A stretch of 64,000 nt of DNA. Source: Streptomyces sp. ICC1. GTDB lineage: Bacteria > Actinomycetota > Actinomycetes > Streptomycetales > Streptomycetaceae. The notes under the pieces are model-generated. The model worked only from the letters and a program-made list of their open reading frames with translations, did not search any database and was not told the origin of the DNA. Positions 53,444 to 61,803 of this stretch are shown in pieces. The DNA is taken from the NCBI RefSeq assembly GCF_003287935.1, contig NZ_CP030287.1, positions 248,001-312,000 of the forward strand, written 5' to 3'. Numbering within the stretch: position 1 is the stretch's first letter; each line of letters starts with the position of its first letter. Made by a program: the position numbers and the translations under genes.

Positions 53444-53722
53444 TCAGCCCGGGATCAGGCCGTCGTCGCTGAGCATCTCCCTGACCTCGTCCAACGAGGC
53501 GCCGGGTGCGGGCAGGATCAGCTCGGACGGCTCCAGCGCCTCGTCCGGTAGCGGCTCGCCGAGGCGGCGCACGGCGTCGAGCAACTCGCCCAGCGTGCGC
53601 CGGAAGCCCTCCTCGTCGCCCGCTTCCATCTCCGCGAGCAGGTCGTCGTCCAGCTTGTTGAGCTCGGTGAAGTGGCTGTCGGCCAGCTCCACCTGCCCCT
53701 CCCCCATGATGCGGACAATCAT
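53444..53722 (-). CDS. pspAA: PspA-associated protein PspAA
   Basis: Acidic protein of 92 residues with the PspAA pattern MIVRIMGEGQVELADSHFTELNKLDDDLLAEM, a small beta-sandwich domain that accompanies PspA in actinobacteria. It follows pspA by 14 bases on the same strand and is probably co-transcribed. It likely binds PspA or a membrane partner in the envelope-stress response; the mechanism is not established. ATG 53722 is the only convincing start. Confidence 0.85.
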   Translation of the reverse strand: MIVRIMGEGQVELADSHFTELNKLDDDLLAEMEAGDEEGFRRTLGELLDAVRRLGEPLPDEALEPSELILPAPGASLDEVREMLSDDGLIPG

Positions 53723-53736
53723 GACGGGCCCCTGTC

Positions 53737-54528
53737 CTACTGCTTGTCGAACCGGTTCTGGGTCTGCGACGGCTGGCCGGCGCCCGGGGCGCCGCCCTCG
53801 ATGGCCTGCTGCTGGGCGGACGGGCCGCCCGCCAGCTCGGCCTTCATCCGCTGGAGCTCCAGCTCCACGTCCGAACCGCCCGAGATGCGGTCCAGCTCGG
53901 CCTGGAGGTCGTCCTTGGCGAGCCCGCTCGCGTCGCTGAGCGCGCCGGAGGCGAGCAGCTCGTCGATCGCGCCCGCACGCGCCTGCAGCTGGGCGGTCTT
54001 GTCCTCGGCCCGCTGGATGGCGAGGCCGACATCACTCATCTCCTCGGAGATGCCGGAGAAGGACTCGGCGATCCGGGTCTGCGCCTGGGCCGCCGTGTAG
54101 GTGGCCTTGATGGTCTCCTTCTTGGTGCGGAAGGCGTCCACCTTGGCCTGCAGCCGCTGGGCGGCCAGCGTCAGCTTCTCCTCCTCGCCCTGCAGGGTCT
54201 GGTGCTGCACCTCCAGGTCGCTGACCTGCTGCTGCAGCGAGGCCCGGCGGGACAGGGCCTCGCGGGCCAGGTCCTCACGACCCAGGGCCAGCGCCTTGCG
54301 GCCCTGGTCCTCCAGCTTGCTGGACTGGCCCTGGAGCTGGTTGAGCTGCAGCTCCAGGCGCTTGCGGGAGGTCGCCACATCGGCGACGCCCCGGCGCACC
54401 TTCTGCAGCAGTTCGAGCTGCTTCTGGTACGAGTAGTCGAGGGTCTCGCGCGGGTCCTCGGCCCGGTCAAGGGCCTTGTTCGCCTTCGCGCGGAAGATCA
54501 TCCCCATACGCTTCATGACACCGCTCAT
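53737..54528 (-). CDS. pspA: Phage-shock protein A / IM30 family
   Basis: Membrane-remodelling ESCRT-III-like protein of 263 residues. The N-terminal amphipathic helix (GVMKRMGMIFRAKANKALDRAEDP) and the long coiled coil (about 25-215) with QVSDLEVQHQTLQ and EEKLTLAAQRLQAKVDAFRTKK match PspA/Vipp1. It oligomerises on stressed membranes. It is the first gene of a pspA-pspAA unit, a frequent actinobacterial arrangement. GAAGGGGG lies before the start at a long spacing. The C-terminal tail is Gly/Pro/Gln-rich. Confidence 0.93.
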   Translation of the reverse strand: MSGVMKRMGMIFRAKANKALDRAEDPRETLDYSYQKQLELLQKVRRGVADVATSRKRLELQLNQLQGQSSKLEDQGRKALALGREDLAREALSRRASLQQQVSDLEVQHQTLQGEEEKLTLAAQRLQAKVDAFRTKKETIKATYTAAQAQTRIAESFSGISEEMSDVGLAIQRAEDKTAQLQARAGAIDELLASGALSDASGLAKDDLQAELDRISGGSDVELELQRMKAELAGGPSAQQQAIEGGAPGAGQPSQTQNRFDKQ

Positions 54529-54828
54529 GGGCTTCGCGCGCCCCCTTCTAGACGGACTTCGCTCAGGTCACCGACAGTCGCGACCCCCGGTCTCCCGAGA
54601 TGATCGCCACAGGACCCACAGTACGGGCCCTGCATCCATTACCGCACTGTTCGAGTACGGATGCGCTCCTCCTCCAGGACGACTGCCACGCCGCCTTGTC
54701 AGGCGTAAGGAGTAGGTGCTCCCCCCACAGCCCGCTCGCAGGTCCGCAACAAGAAGGACGCCCGCCGTTGCCGGATCGTTCCCCGCCGGGATGGGGGCCG
54801 TGCCCACAACCACGTACCCTTGGGTTTT
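54529..54828. other. 300-base divergent gap between pspA and the DUF3043 gene
   Basis: This stretch should hold the pspA promoter on one side and the promoter of the plus-strand gene on the other. At its right end TACCCT (54815-54820) lies 8 bases before the GTG, the likely -10 element of a leaderless gene. I see no other gene or stable hairpin. Confidence 0.45.
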
Positions 54829-55428
54829 GTGTTTGGTAGCCGATCCTCCAAGGAAGAGAAGGACGCCGCCACCGACAAGGTGAGCGCCGACCTCTCGCAG
54901 TCCCGTGACCCGCAGGCCCCGAAGGGCCGCCCTACGCCGAAGCGTGCTGTGGCCCAGTCGCAGCGCAAGGCCGTGGTGGCCTCGACCGGCAATCGCAAGG
55001 AGGATGCCAAGCGAGCCCGTGAGCGCCGTCGTGTCGAGATGGCCAAGCAGCGCGAGGCTCTCGCCAGTGGCGACGAGCGTTACCTGCCCAACCGCGACAA
55101 GGGCCCCGTCCGCCGCTACGTGCGCGACTTCGTGGACTCCCGCTTCTCGGTCGCCGAGATGTTCCTGCCCCTGGCAGTGGTCATCCTGGTGCTGAGCATG
55201 GTCCGCGTGCCCTCCATCCAGAACATCGCGCTGCTGCTGTGGCTCGGCGTGATCGCGCTGATCATCGTCGACTCCGTCGGCATGTTCATCCGCCTGCGCA
55301 AGGCCCTGAACCAGCGCTTCCCGGACGAACCCAAGCGCGGCGCCGTCGCGTACGGCCTGATGCGCACCCTCCAGATGCGCCGGCTCCGTCTGCCGAAGCC
55401 GCAGGTCAAGCGCGGGGAACGGCCCTGA
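54829..55428 (+). CDS. DUF3043-like membrane protein
   Basis: Protein of 199 residues. A long charged N-terminus (about 1-100) rich in Lys/Arg/Glu contains the phrase SRDPQAPKGRPTPKR found in actinobacterial DUF3043 proteins. Two hydrophobic helices (about 112-130 and 136-153) and a basic tail follow. It starts at GTG 54829 (VFGSRSSKEEKD), since a TACCCT box 8 bases upstream suits leaderless transcription; an in-frame TTG nine bases earlier is possible. The function is unknown. It overlaps the methyltransferase frame by four bases at its end. Confidence 0.8.
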   Translation: MFGSRSSKEEKDAATDKVSADLSQSRDPQAPKGRPTPKRAVAQSQRKAVVASTGNRKEDAKRARERRRVEMAKQREALASGDERYLPNRDKGPVRRYVRDFVDSRFSVAEMFLPLAVVILVLSMVRVPSIQNIALLLWLGVIALIIVDSVGMFIRLRKALNQRFPDEPKRGAVAYGLMRTLQMRRLRLPKPQVKRGERP

Positions 55429-56240
55429 GCCGAGGAACGCCCGGAGCGTTCGGCGGGGGCGGTTTCGCGGACGGTGCCCGCTTGTGGCTCGAGGGGCTCG
55501 GGGGGCTGCGCAACGCGGTCCGCCAAGAGCTCGTCGGCCGCCAGGTCGACGAGCAGATCGCGCACCGCTTCCCCGTCGGGCAGCGGCTGCGCGTCCTCGA
55601 CGTCGGCATGGGCCAGGGCACCCAGGCGCTGCGCCTGGCCCGCGCCGGGCACAAGGTGACCGGTCTGGAGCAGGACCCCGACATGCTGGCCGTCGCCCGT
55701 GAGGCGCTGGCCGCGGAGCCCGCCGGGATCCAGGACCGCGTCCGCCTCATGGAGGGCGACGGCCGGGAGACCGGCGCGCACTTCCTGCCGGGCAGTTTCG
55801 ACGTCGTGCTCTGCCACGGCGTCCTCATGTACGTGCCCGAACCGGACGCCATGCTCGCCGGGCTCGCCCGGATGCTGGCCCCCGGCGGGCTGCTGTCCCT
55901 GCTGGTGCGCAACGGCGACGCCCTCGCCATGCGGCCCGGCCTGGACGGCGACTGGCCGGCCGCGCTGGCCGCCTTCGACACCGTCGGCTACACCAACCGG
56001 CTCGGCCTGGACGTGCGCGCCGACCGGCTGCCCGCGCTGACCGCCACCCTGTCCGGCATCGGCGCCCCGCTGCAGACCTGGTACGGCGTACGCGTCTTCA
56101 CCGACGGCACGGAGGCCGGGGCGGAGCTCCCCGCCGACGCCGAGCTGGAACGGCTCCTGGCCGCCGAGGACCGCGCCGGGCGGACCGACCCGTACCGCGG
56201 GATCGCCGCGCTGCTGCACCTGTGCGGCGTACGGGGCTGA
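55425..56240 (+). CDS. SAM-dependent methyltransferase with a CTG start candidate
   Basis: Class I methyltransferase of about 271 residues. Motif I is VLDVGMGQGTQALRLARAG, motif II GLEQDPDMLAVARE, the post-I segment SFDVVLCHGVLMYVPEP and motif III ARMLAPGGLLSLLV. The frame has no ATG or GTG after 55239. Only CTG 55425 (CTGA overlap with the preceding stop) and TTG 55482 are available. Residues FADGARLWLEGLGG before the TTG look conserved, so I give the CTG start. The substrate is unknown. If TTG is used, the protein is 252 residues. Confidence 0.75.
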   Translation: MSRGTPGAFGGGGFADGARLWLEGLGGLRNAVRQELVGRQVDEQIAHRFPVGQRLRVLDVGMGQGTQALRLARAGHKVTGLEQDPDMLAVAREALAAEPAGIQDRVRLMEGDGRETGAHFLPGSFDVVLCHGVLMYVPEPDAMLAGLARMLAPGGLLSLLVRNGDALAMRPGLDGDWPAALAAFDTVGYTNRLGLDVRADRLPALTATLSGIGAPLQTWYGVRVFTDGTEAGAELPADAELERLLAAEDRAGRTDPYRGIAALLHLCGVRG

Positions 56241-56260
56241 GACCCGCCCCCGACACGCGC

Positions 56261-56295
56261 CGGAGCCCGGACCCGTCCATCGGGTCCGGGCTCCG
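56261..56295. terminator. Bidirectional hairpin terminator
   Basis: A 15-base stem CGGAGCCCGGACCCG/CGGGTCCGGGCTCCG (56261-56275 and 56281-56295) with a TCCAT loop lies between the convergent methyltransferase and the small gene. Confidence 0.8.
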
Positions 56296-56314
56296 GCATG
56301 TCCGGCCCTCCGGA

Positions 56315-56527
56315 TCAGGCGTCGAGCGCCTCGCGCAGGCTCATCGTGTAGAGCTCGGTGCCGTTGTCGTCGGACAGCTTCACCTTCTCGGTGCCGCCCT
56401 CCAGCAGGTCCTTCCAGTACTCGCCGATCCACGACTCGGCGTCGCCCTGCGTGGTGAACTCCTCCGGCACCACCGACGGACCGGTCTCACTGCCGTCCGC
56501 CGTCTCGAACCGCCACGTCCACGCCAT
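56315..56527 (-). CDS. Small conserved acidic protein
   Basis: Acidic protein of 70 residues reading MAWTWRFETADGSE and ending LYTMSLREALDA, with no signal or membrane segment. Relatives are common in Streptomyces in my recall but uncharacterised. ATG 56525-56527 is preceded by ACGGAGGCGGAC, a good ribosome site. It stands alone between two terminators or promoters. Confidence 0.75.
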   Translation of the reverse strand: MAWTWRFETADGSETGPSVVPEEFTTQGDAESWIGEYWKDLLEGGTEKVKLSDDNGTELYTMSLREALDA

Positions 56528-56631
56528 GTCCGCCTCCGTTGGTCGTCCGCCACTCGCACGCTTCTCACCTTGAGTGTGCCCGCAGACTAACCGGGCGCGC
56601 AGCAGTCTCGACGACGCGGGAGGATCATCCT

Positions 56632-57864
56632 GTGGAACTCACTCTGCTCGGCACCGGCACACCCGAAGGACTGCCCCGCCCCGGCTGTCCCTGCGCCGCC
56701 TGCGCGGTCAGCATCGGCCCCTTGGCGCGCGCCGCCACGGCCGTGCTCGTGGACGGGGCGCTGCTGCTCGACCTGACCCCCGGAGCCGTGCTCGCGGGCG
56801 CCCGCGCCGGGCACTCCCTGGCCGCCGTACGGCAGGTCCTGCTGACCCACCCGCACGACGGCCCGGCCGTCGAGCTGCCGCCGGGGCTGCCGGCGGCCGG
56901 GCGGGTGCCGGACGGGCGGGAGCTCGCCGTGATCTCCGGGCACCGGGTGCGGGCGGTGCCCATGGACGCGCCGGGCACCGGGTACGAGGTGACCGGGCCG
57001 GACGGCGCCCGGATGCTGTACCTGCCGCCCGGCGGCGCACCCGCGGGCGCAGGGGGCTCCCCCCGGACGAAGTCCGGGGCAGGCACCACCGCGCCGCGCC
57101 CCTACGACGTGGTCCTCGCCGACGTCCTCGGCCGGCCCGAGGCGCTCGCACGGCTGCGGGCCGGCGGGGCGGTGGGCCCGTCGACGGACGTGATCGCCGT
57201 CCACGTCGACCACGGCACCCCGCCGGGCCGGGAGCTGGACCGCCGCTGCGCGGCCGAGGGCGCGCGGGCGGTGCCGGACGGCACGACGGTGACGACCGGG
57301 GAGTACCGGCAGGCGCCGGCCGTGCCGCGCCGGACGCTGGTCCTGGGCGGGGCCCGCTCGGGCAAGTCGTACGAGGCGGAGCGCCGGCTGGCCGGCTTCC
57401 CGGAAGTCGTCTACGTCGCCACGGGCGGTACGAGGGACGGCGACGCGGAGTGGGCCGCCCGGGTCGGGCTCCACCGGGAGCGGCGGCCGTCGTCCTGGCG
57501 GACGGTGGAGACCTGCGAGCTGGCGGAGCTGCTGGCGCGGGAAGGGCCCGCGCTGCTGATCGACTGCCTGTCGCTGTGGCTGACGGACGCCATGGACCGG
57601 GCGGGGGCCTGGGACGACGCGGTCTGGGCGAACGGAGGCGCCAAGGAGCTGCGGGAGCGGACCGCGGCGCTCGTGGCGGCCGTCCGCGCGACCCGCCGCC
57701 CGGTGGTGCTGGTCAGCAACGAGGTGGGCTCCGGCGTGGTCCCCGCGACCGCGTCGGGGAGGCGCTTCCGCGACGAGCTGGGGCGGCTGAACGCGGAGGT
57801 CGCCGGCGAGTGCGAGCACGTGCTGCTGGTGGTGGCCGGCCAGGTGGCGACCCTGAAGGAATAG
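56632..57864 (+). CDS. cobU: Metallo-hydrolase-like domain fused to adenosylcobinamide kinase (CobU/CobP)
   Basis: Fusion of 410 residues. Residues 234-410 are CobU, which phosphorylates adenosylcobinamide and transfers GMP: Walker A GGARSGKS (239-246), the guanylated histidine H281 in LHRERRPSSW, and NEVGSGVVPA. Residues 1-225 resemble a PhnP-like metallo-beta-lactamase fold (LLGTGTPEGLPRPGCPCAAC), but the HxHxDH metal motif is degenerate (THPHDG). A palindromic repeat is inserted at about residues 137-152. GGGAGGA precedes the GTG. cobT follows 73 bases downstream. Confidence 0.9.
   Translation: MELTLLGTGTPEGLPRPGCPCAACAVSIGPLARAATAVLVDGALLLDLTPGAVLAGARAGHSLAAVRQVLLTHPHDGPAVELPPGLPAAGRVPDGRELAVISGHRVRAVPMDAPGTGYEVTGPDGARMLYLPPGGAPAGAGGSPRTKSGAGTTAPRPYDVVLADVLGRPEALARLRAGGAVGPSTDVIAVHVDHGTPPGRELDRRCAAEGARAVPDGTTVTTGEYRQAPAVPRRTLVLGGARSGKSYEAERRLAGFPEVVYVATGGTRDGDAEWAARVGLHRERRPSSWRTVETCELAELLAREGPALLIDCLSLWLTDAMDRAGAWDDAVWANGGAKELRERTAALVAAVRATRRPVVLVSNEVGSGVVPATASGRRFRDELGRLNAEVAGECEHVLLVVAGQVATLKE
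57051..57083. repeat. Intragenic palindromic element, copy in cobU
   Basis: The element GGGGGCTCCCCCCGGACGAA... contains an 8-base stem CCCCGGAC/GTCCGGGG around GAA (57061-57079). It is read here as GGSPRTKSG in frame. A homologous copy lies in cobT. Confidence 0.75.
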
Positions 57865-57937
57865 CCCCGTACCGCACCGCGATCCGGACCGCCGGGACCG
57901 TTCGGGCCCCGTGGGGGTCGGCTGTACCCTCTGGCAA

Positions 57938-59026
57938 ATGACCACGCTGAATCTCGACGACTTCTCTGATCTGATCGAGCGCCCCGACGGGGGCGTGCGG
58001 CGTGATGCCGAGGAACGCCGTGAGCGGCTGGCCGTGCCGGTCGGTGCGCTGGGGCGGCTCGACGAGCTCGCCGAGTGGCTCGCGGCCGCGCAGGGGCGGG
58101 TGCCGGTCGCGCCGATCGAGCGGCCGCGCGTCGTCCTGTTCGCCGCCGACCACGGGATCGCCGCCGAGGGGGTGTCCGTACGGCCCGCCGGCAGCGCCCA
58201 CGAGCTGGTGCGGGCCGTCCTCGACGGGAAGAGCCCCGTGGCCATCCTGGCCGAGCGGCTCGGCGCCACCGTGCGGATCGTCGACGCGGGCCTGGACTGC
58301 CATCTCGACCTGCTGCCGGAGGAGATCACCAAGCACCGCGTCCGGCGCGGCAGCGGGCGGATCGACGTGGAGGACGCGCTGACGGCCGAGGAGGCCTCGC
58401 AGGCGCTGCGGCTCGGGATGCGGATCGCGGACGAGGAAGCCGACTCCGGGACCGACCTGATCGTGCTCGGGGACCTGAGCGTCGGCGGGACCACCGTCGC
58501 CGCGACGCTCGTCGCCGCCCTGTGCGGCACCGACGCCTCCGTCGTCACCGGCCGCGGCGGCGTGCCCATCGACGACCTGACCTGGATGCGCAAGTGCGCG
58601 GCGATCCGCGACGCGCTGCGACGCGCCCGGCCCGTCCTCGGGGATCAGGTCGCGCTGCTCGCGGCCGTCGGCGGGGCGGACGTCGCCGCGATCACCGGCT
58701 TCCTGCTCCAGTGCGCGGTGCGCCGGACCCCCGTCATCCTCGACGGGGTCGTCTCGGCCGCCTGCGGGCTGGTGGCCCAGCGCGCCGCGTTCCGGGCGCC
58801 GGACTGGTGGCTGGCCGGACAGGCCAGCGGGGAGCCCGGCCAGGCCAAGGCCCTGGACCGGATGGCGCTCAACCCTGTGCTCGACCACGGCGTCACTGTG
58901 GGAGAAGGAACCGGGGCATTGCTGGCTCTTCCCCTCGTCCAGGCGGCCGCCGCACTCGCGGCGGAACTCCCTCCGGGGGTCCCCCCGGACGAAGTCTGGG
59001 GGAGGGCGGCCGAGCCGACGGAATGA
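57938..59026 (+). CDS. cobT: Nicotinate-nucleotide--dimethylbenzimidazole phosphoribosyltransferase
   Basis: CobT of 362 residues makes alpha-ribazole phosphate for the lower loop of cobalamin. The conserved FAADHGIAAEGVS, GDLSVGGTTVAATL, TGRGGVPIDD and VGEGTGALLALP with the catalytic glutamate E323 are present. Start is ATG 57938; TACCCT lies 7 bases upstream, suggesting a leaderless transcript. The C-terminal 20 residues (about 343-362, PPGVPPDEVWG) come from the same palindromic DNA element seen in cobU. The next gene is 84 bases on. Confidence 0.94.
   Translation: MTTLNLDDFSDLIERPDGGVRRDAEERRERLAVPVGALGRLDELAEWLAAAQGRVPVAPIERPRVVLFAADHGIAAEGVSVRPAGSAHELVRAVLDGKSPVAILAERLGATVRIVDAGLDCHLDLLPEEITKHRVRRGSGRIDVEDALTAEEASQALRLGMRIADEEADSGTDLIVLGDLSVGGTTVAATLVAALCGTDASVVTGRGGVPIDDLTWMRKCAAIRDALRRARPVLGDQVALLAAVGGADVAAITGFLLQCAVRRTPVILDGVVSAACGLVAQRAAFRAPDWWLAGQASGEPGQAKALDRMALNPVLDHGVTVGEGTGALLALPLVQAAAALAAELPPGVPPDEVWGRAAEPTE
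58974..59005. repeat. Intragenic palindromic element, copy at the cobT 3' end
   Basis: The element GGGGGTCCCCCCGGACGAA... folds as CCCCCGGAC/GTCTGGGGG around GAA (58982-59002) with one G-T pair. It is read in a different frame from the cobU copy, as PGVPPDEVWG. Confidence 0.75.
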
Positions 59027-59110
59027 GTCACCGGGGCCCGCGGTCCTGACCAGGCCGCGGTCCTCCGGACTGCCGAGCACGGACTGCGACGCCCCATATC
59101 ATCGCTTTTT

Positions 59111-61051
59111 ATGGGAGAGGTCCGTTTGACCAGCGCAGAGACCGACCGGAAGACCGACCGGGGAACCGGTGGGGACCCGAACGGCAACGGCAAACCGGGG
59201 GGAAGCCGGGAGACCGGCCAGGGGAAGGGCCAGGGGAACGGCCAGGGGAACGGCCCCGGCACCAACCGGGAAGGGGGCCGGGGCAGCACCCGGTCGCGGC
59301 GCAGCGCCGCGTTCGTGGTGTGGTACCTGCGCGCCGTCACCTTCATCAACTTCCTCAGCGCGGTGTGGGTCTCGCTCGGCCAGGACCTGCGCCGGCACAG
59401 CACCGCCGATTTCTACACCCCGTACCTGCTCACGGCGGGCTTCGCCTCCGCGGCCTTCTCGCTGCTGCTCACCGTCACCATGGGCCGGCGCAAGCGGGCC
59501 GCCTGGATCCTCAACCTCGTCCTGGCCGGGCTGCTGCTGCTGGCGTTCGCCGTGGCGGCCGTCGCCTCCTTCACCCCCTGCTCGGGCGGCACCTCCGAGT
59601 TCTGCTACCCGGAGTTCCGCGACCACGCCCAGAACTGGGTGGCCTTCGCGCTGACCTCGCTGTTCGTCGCCGCCCTGCTGCTGGGCCGCCGGGAGTTCTA
59701 CGCCAAGGGCGACCGCTCCAATCCGCTGCTCGCCAGCCTCGTCGCCTCCGTCGGCCTGCTGCTGACCTCGCTGGTCGCCGCCCTGCTCGTCGGTGCGACC
59801 AACACCGACCCGGACGCCGCCGACGCCACGTTCCTGGCCCGCTGGCGGTACGGGGTGATGCGGCTGGTCACCCTGGCCCCGGACGACAAGGCGTACAACG
59901 CGATCACCACCCCCGGCTGGGTGGACGTCGCCATCAACGTCATGTCGACGCTGCTGCTGCTCGCCGTGCTGTTCGCGGCCTTCCGCTCGCGCCGCGCCGT
60001 GGACCCGATCGGCGAGGACGACGAGGAGAAGCTGCGCGCCCTGCTCGCCCGGCACGGGGACCGCGACTCCCTGGGCTACTTCTCGCTGCGCCGCGAGAAG
60101 TCCGTCATCTGGTCCCCCACCGGCAAGGCCGCCGTCACCTACCGCGTCGTCGGCGGGGTCTCGCTGGCCTCCGGCGACCCGATCGGCGACCCCGAGGCCT
60201 GGCCCGGCGCCATCGACCCCTGGCTGGCCGAAGCCCGCGAGCACGGCTGGGTCCCCGCCGTGATGGGGGCGAGCGAGGAGGCCGGGCAGATCTACGCCCG
60301 GCACGGGCTGGACGCGCTGGAACTGGGCGACGAGGCGATCGTCGAGACCGCCGAGTTCACCCTGGAGGGCCGCGCCATGCGGACCGTCCGGCAGGCGTAC
60401 AACCGTGTCAAGCGGGCCGGGTACACGGTCCGCATCCGCCGCCACGCCGACATCCCGTCCGAAGAGATGGACGTGCTCCTGCTGCGCGCCGACGACTGGC
60501 GCGACGGCGCGACCGAGCGCGGGTTCTCCATGGCACTGGGCCGACTGGGCGATCCCGGCGACGGCCAGTGCGTGATGCTGGAGTGCTTCGACGGCGACGG
60601 CACACTGCGGGCCGTGCTGTCCTTCGTGCCGTGGGGACCCAAGGGCCTGTCCCTCGACCTGATGCGCCGTGACCGGGATTCCGAGAACGGCCTGATGGAG
60701 TTCATGGTCATCGAACTCCTGGAGCGCTCAAAGGAGATCGGGGTCACACAGGTCTCGCTCAACTTCGCGATGTTCCGCTCCGTCTTCGAGCGTGGGTCGA
60801 AGCTCGGCGCCGGTCCGGTGCTGCGCATGTGGCGCTCGCTGCTGAGCTTCTTCTCGCGCTGGTGGCAGATCGAGTCCCTCTACCGGGCCAACGCCAAATA
60901 CCGGCCGATCTGGGAACCGCGGTTCATGCTCTTCGAGAAGAGTTCGGACCTGCTGCGGATCGGTATCGCGGCGGGCCGGGCCGAGGGGTTCCTGGAAGCC
61001 CCCGGCCTGCCGAAGTGGATGCACCGCAGACATCTGGAGAGCAAGCGTTGA
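59111..61051 (+). CDS. Phosphatidylglycerol lysyltransferase-domain membrane protein (MprF/LysX-like)
   Basis: Protein of 646 residues. A Gly/Asn/Gln-rich cytoplasmic N-terminus (about 1-60, with GKGQGNGQGNGPG) is followed by about five to six membrane helices (70-310) and a DUF2156 acyl-transfer domain (about 325-635). The C-terminal domain matches the GNAT-like lysyl-tRNA:phosphatidylglycerol transferases (GYFSLRREKSVIWSPTGKAAVTYRVVGG), which aminoacylate phosphatidylglycerol and lessen cationic peptide binding. Full MprF has more flippase helices than this. TATCAT lies 8 bases before the ATG. It overlaps the next gene by four bases. Confidence 0.85.
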   Translation: MGEVRLTSAETDRKTDRGTGGDPNGNGKPGGSRETGQGKGQGNGQGNGPGTNREGGRGSTRSRRSAAFVVWYLRAVTFINFLSAVWVSLGQDLRRHSTADFYTPYLLTAGFASAAFSLLLTVTMGRRKRAAWILNLVLAGLLLLAFAVAAVASFTPCSGGTSEFCYPEFRDHAQNWVAFALTSLFVAALLLGRREFYAKGDRSNPLLASLVASVGLLLTSLVAALLVGATNTDPDAADATFLARWRYGVMRLVTLAPDDKAYNAITTPGWVDVAINVMSTLLLLAVLFAAFRSRRAVDPIGEDDEEKLRALLARHGDRDSLGYFSLRREKSVIWSPTGKAAVTYRVVGGVSLASGDPIGDPEAWPGAIDPWLAEAREHGWVPAVMGASEEAGQIYARHGLDALELGDEAIVETAEFTLEGRAMRTVRQAYNRVKRAGYTVRIRRHADIPSEEMDVLLLRADDWRDGATERGFSMALGRLGDPGDGQCVMLECFDGDGTLRAVLSFVPWGPKGLSLDLMRRDRDSENGLMEFMVIELLERSKEIGVTQVSLNFAMFRSVFERGSKLGAGPVLRMWRSLLSFFSRWWQIESLYRANAKYRPIWEPRFMLFEKSSDLLRIGIAAGRAEGFLEAPGLPKWMHRRHLESKR

Positions 61052-61770
61052 CCACTGCCTCACTACGGCGGTTCGCCCGCCGCGAGTGGGGGCCCCTGTA
61101 CCGGACGGTCCGGGACGCGCTCGTCCACGACAAGTGGCGGGCGATCCCGATGACGATCGGCGCGGTCCTGCTGACTTCGGTCTTCCAGATCGTGCAGAAC
61201 ACGTCATGGGGCTTCCAGCCGGTCCAGAACCTCGGGTCGGTCAAAGCCGCCGACCCGCTCTGGCTGGCCCTGCTGCGGACCCCCCTGTCGCTGTTCGTGC
61301 CCGCGCTCGACCTGCCGGTGTGGGGCGCGCTCGCCCAGATCCTGCTGGTCTTCGGGATCTCGGAGATCTGCATCGGCTGGTGGCGCACGCTGGTCATCGG
61401 CTACATCGCCACCCTGGCCGGGACCACGTACGCGCGGATCGGGCTCTCGCTCGGCGCGGACCACCCCTTCGGCCTGCCGGTGTCGGACCGGATCGTCAAC
61501 GACACCGGGCCCTCGGCCGCCGTGGTCGGCCTCGCCGTCTACGTCTGCTGGCGCTACCGGGCGTACCTGACGGGCACCGTCGTCATCGTGGTGATGATCG
61601 GCGAGCTGCTGTTCAAGGACAACCTGGCGGGCAAGGAGCACCTGGCGGCGATCGCCTCGGTGATGCTGCTCTGCTTCGCGCGCGCCAAGTGGGGCCCGGA
61701 GCGCTCGCGCACCCCCCTCGGCGTGCGCCCGCCGGCCCCTCCGCCGCCGAGGACCTCGCACAGGGCATAG
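61048..61770 (+). CDS. Rhomboid-like multi-pass membrane protein of unknown function
   Basis: Integral membrane protein of 240 residues with about six hydrophobic helices, between Arg-rich ends. The segment ALAQILLVFGISEICIGWWRTLVIGYIATLAGTTYARIGLSLG resembles the core of rhomboid-related membrane proteins, but no catalytic GxSG motif is present, so protease activity is unlikely. TTG at 61048-61050 overlaps the MprF-like stop (TTGA), with GGAGAG upstream. Coupling suggests a shared role in phospholipid modification or lipid flipping; that is inference. Confidence 0.75.
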   Translation: MTTASLRRFARREWGPLYRTVRDALVHDKWRAIPMTIGAVLLTSVFQIVQNTSWGFQPVQNLGSVKAADPLWLALLRTPLSLFVPALDLPVWGALAQILLVFGISEICIGWWRTLVIGYIATLAGTTYARIGLSLGADHPFGLPVSDRIVNDTGPSAAVVGLAVYVCWRYRAYLTGTVVIVVMIGELLFKDNLAGKEHLAAIASVMLLCFARAKWGPERSRTPLGVRPPAPPPPRTSHRA

Positions 61771-61803
61771 GGGTGGGGCACGGGCAGGCCGTACCGTATC
61801 GGG

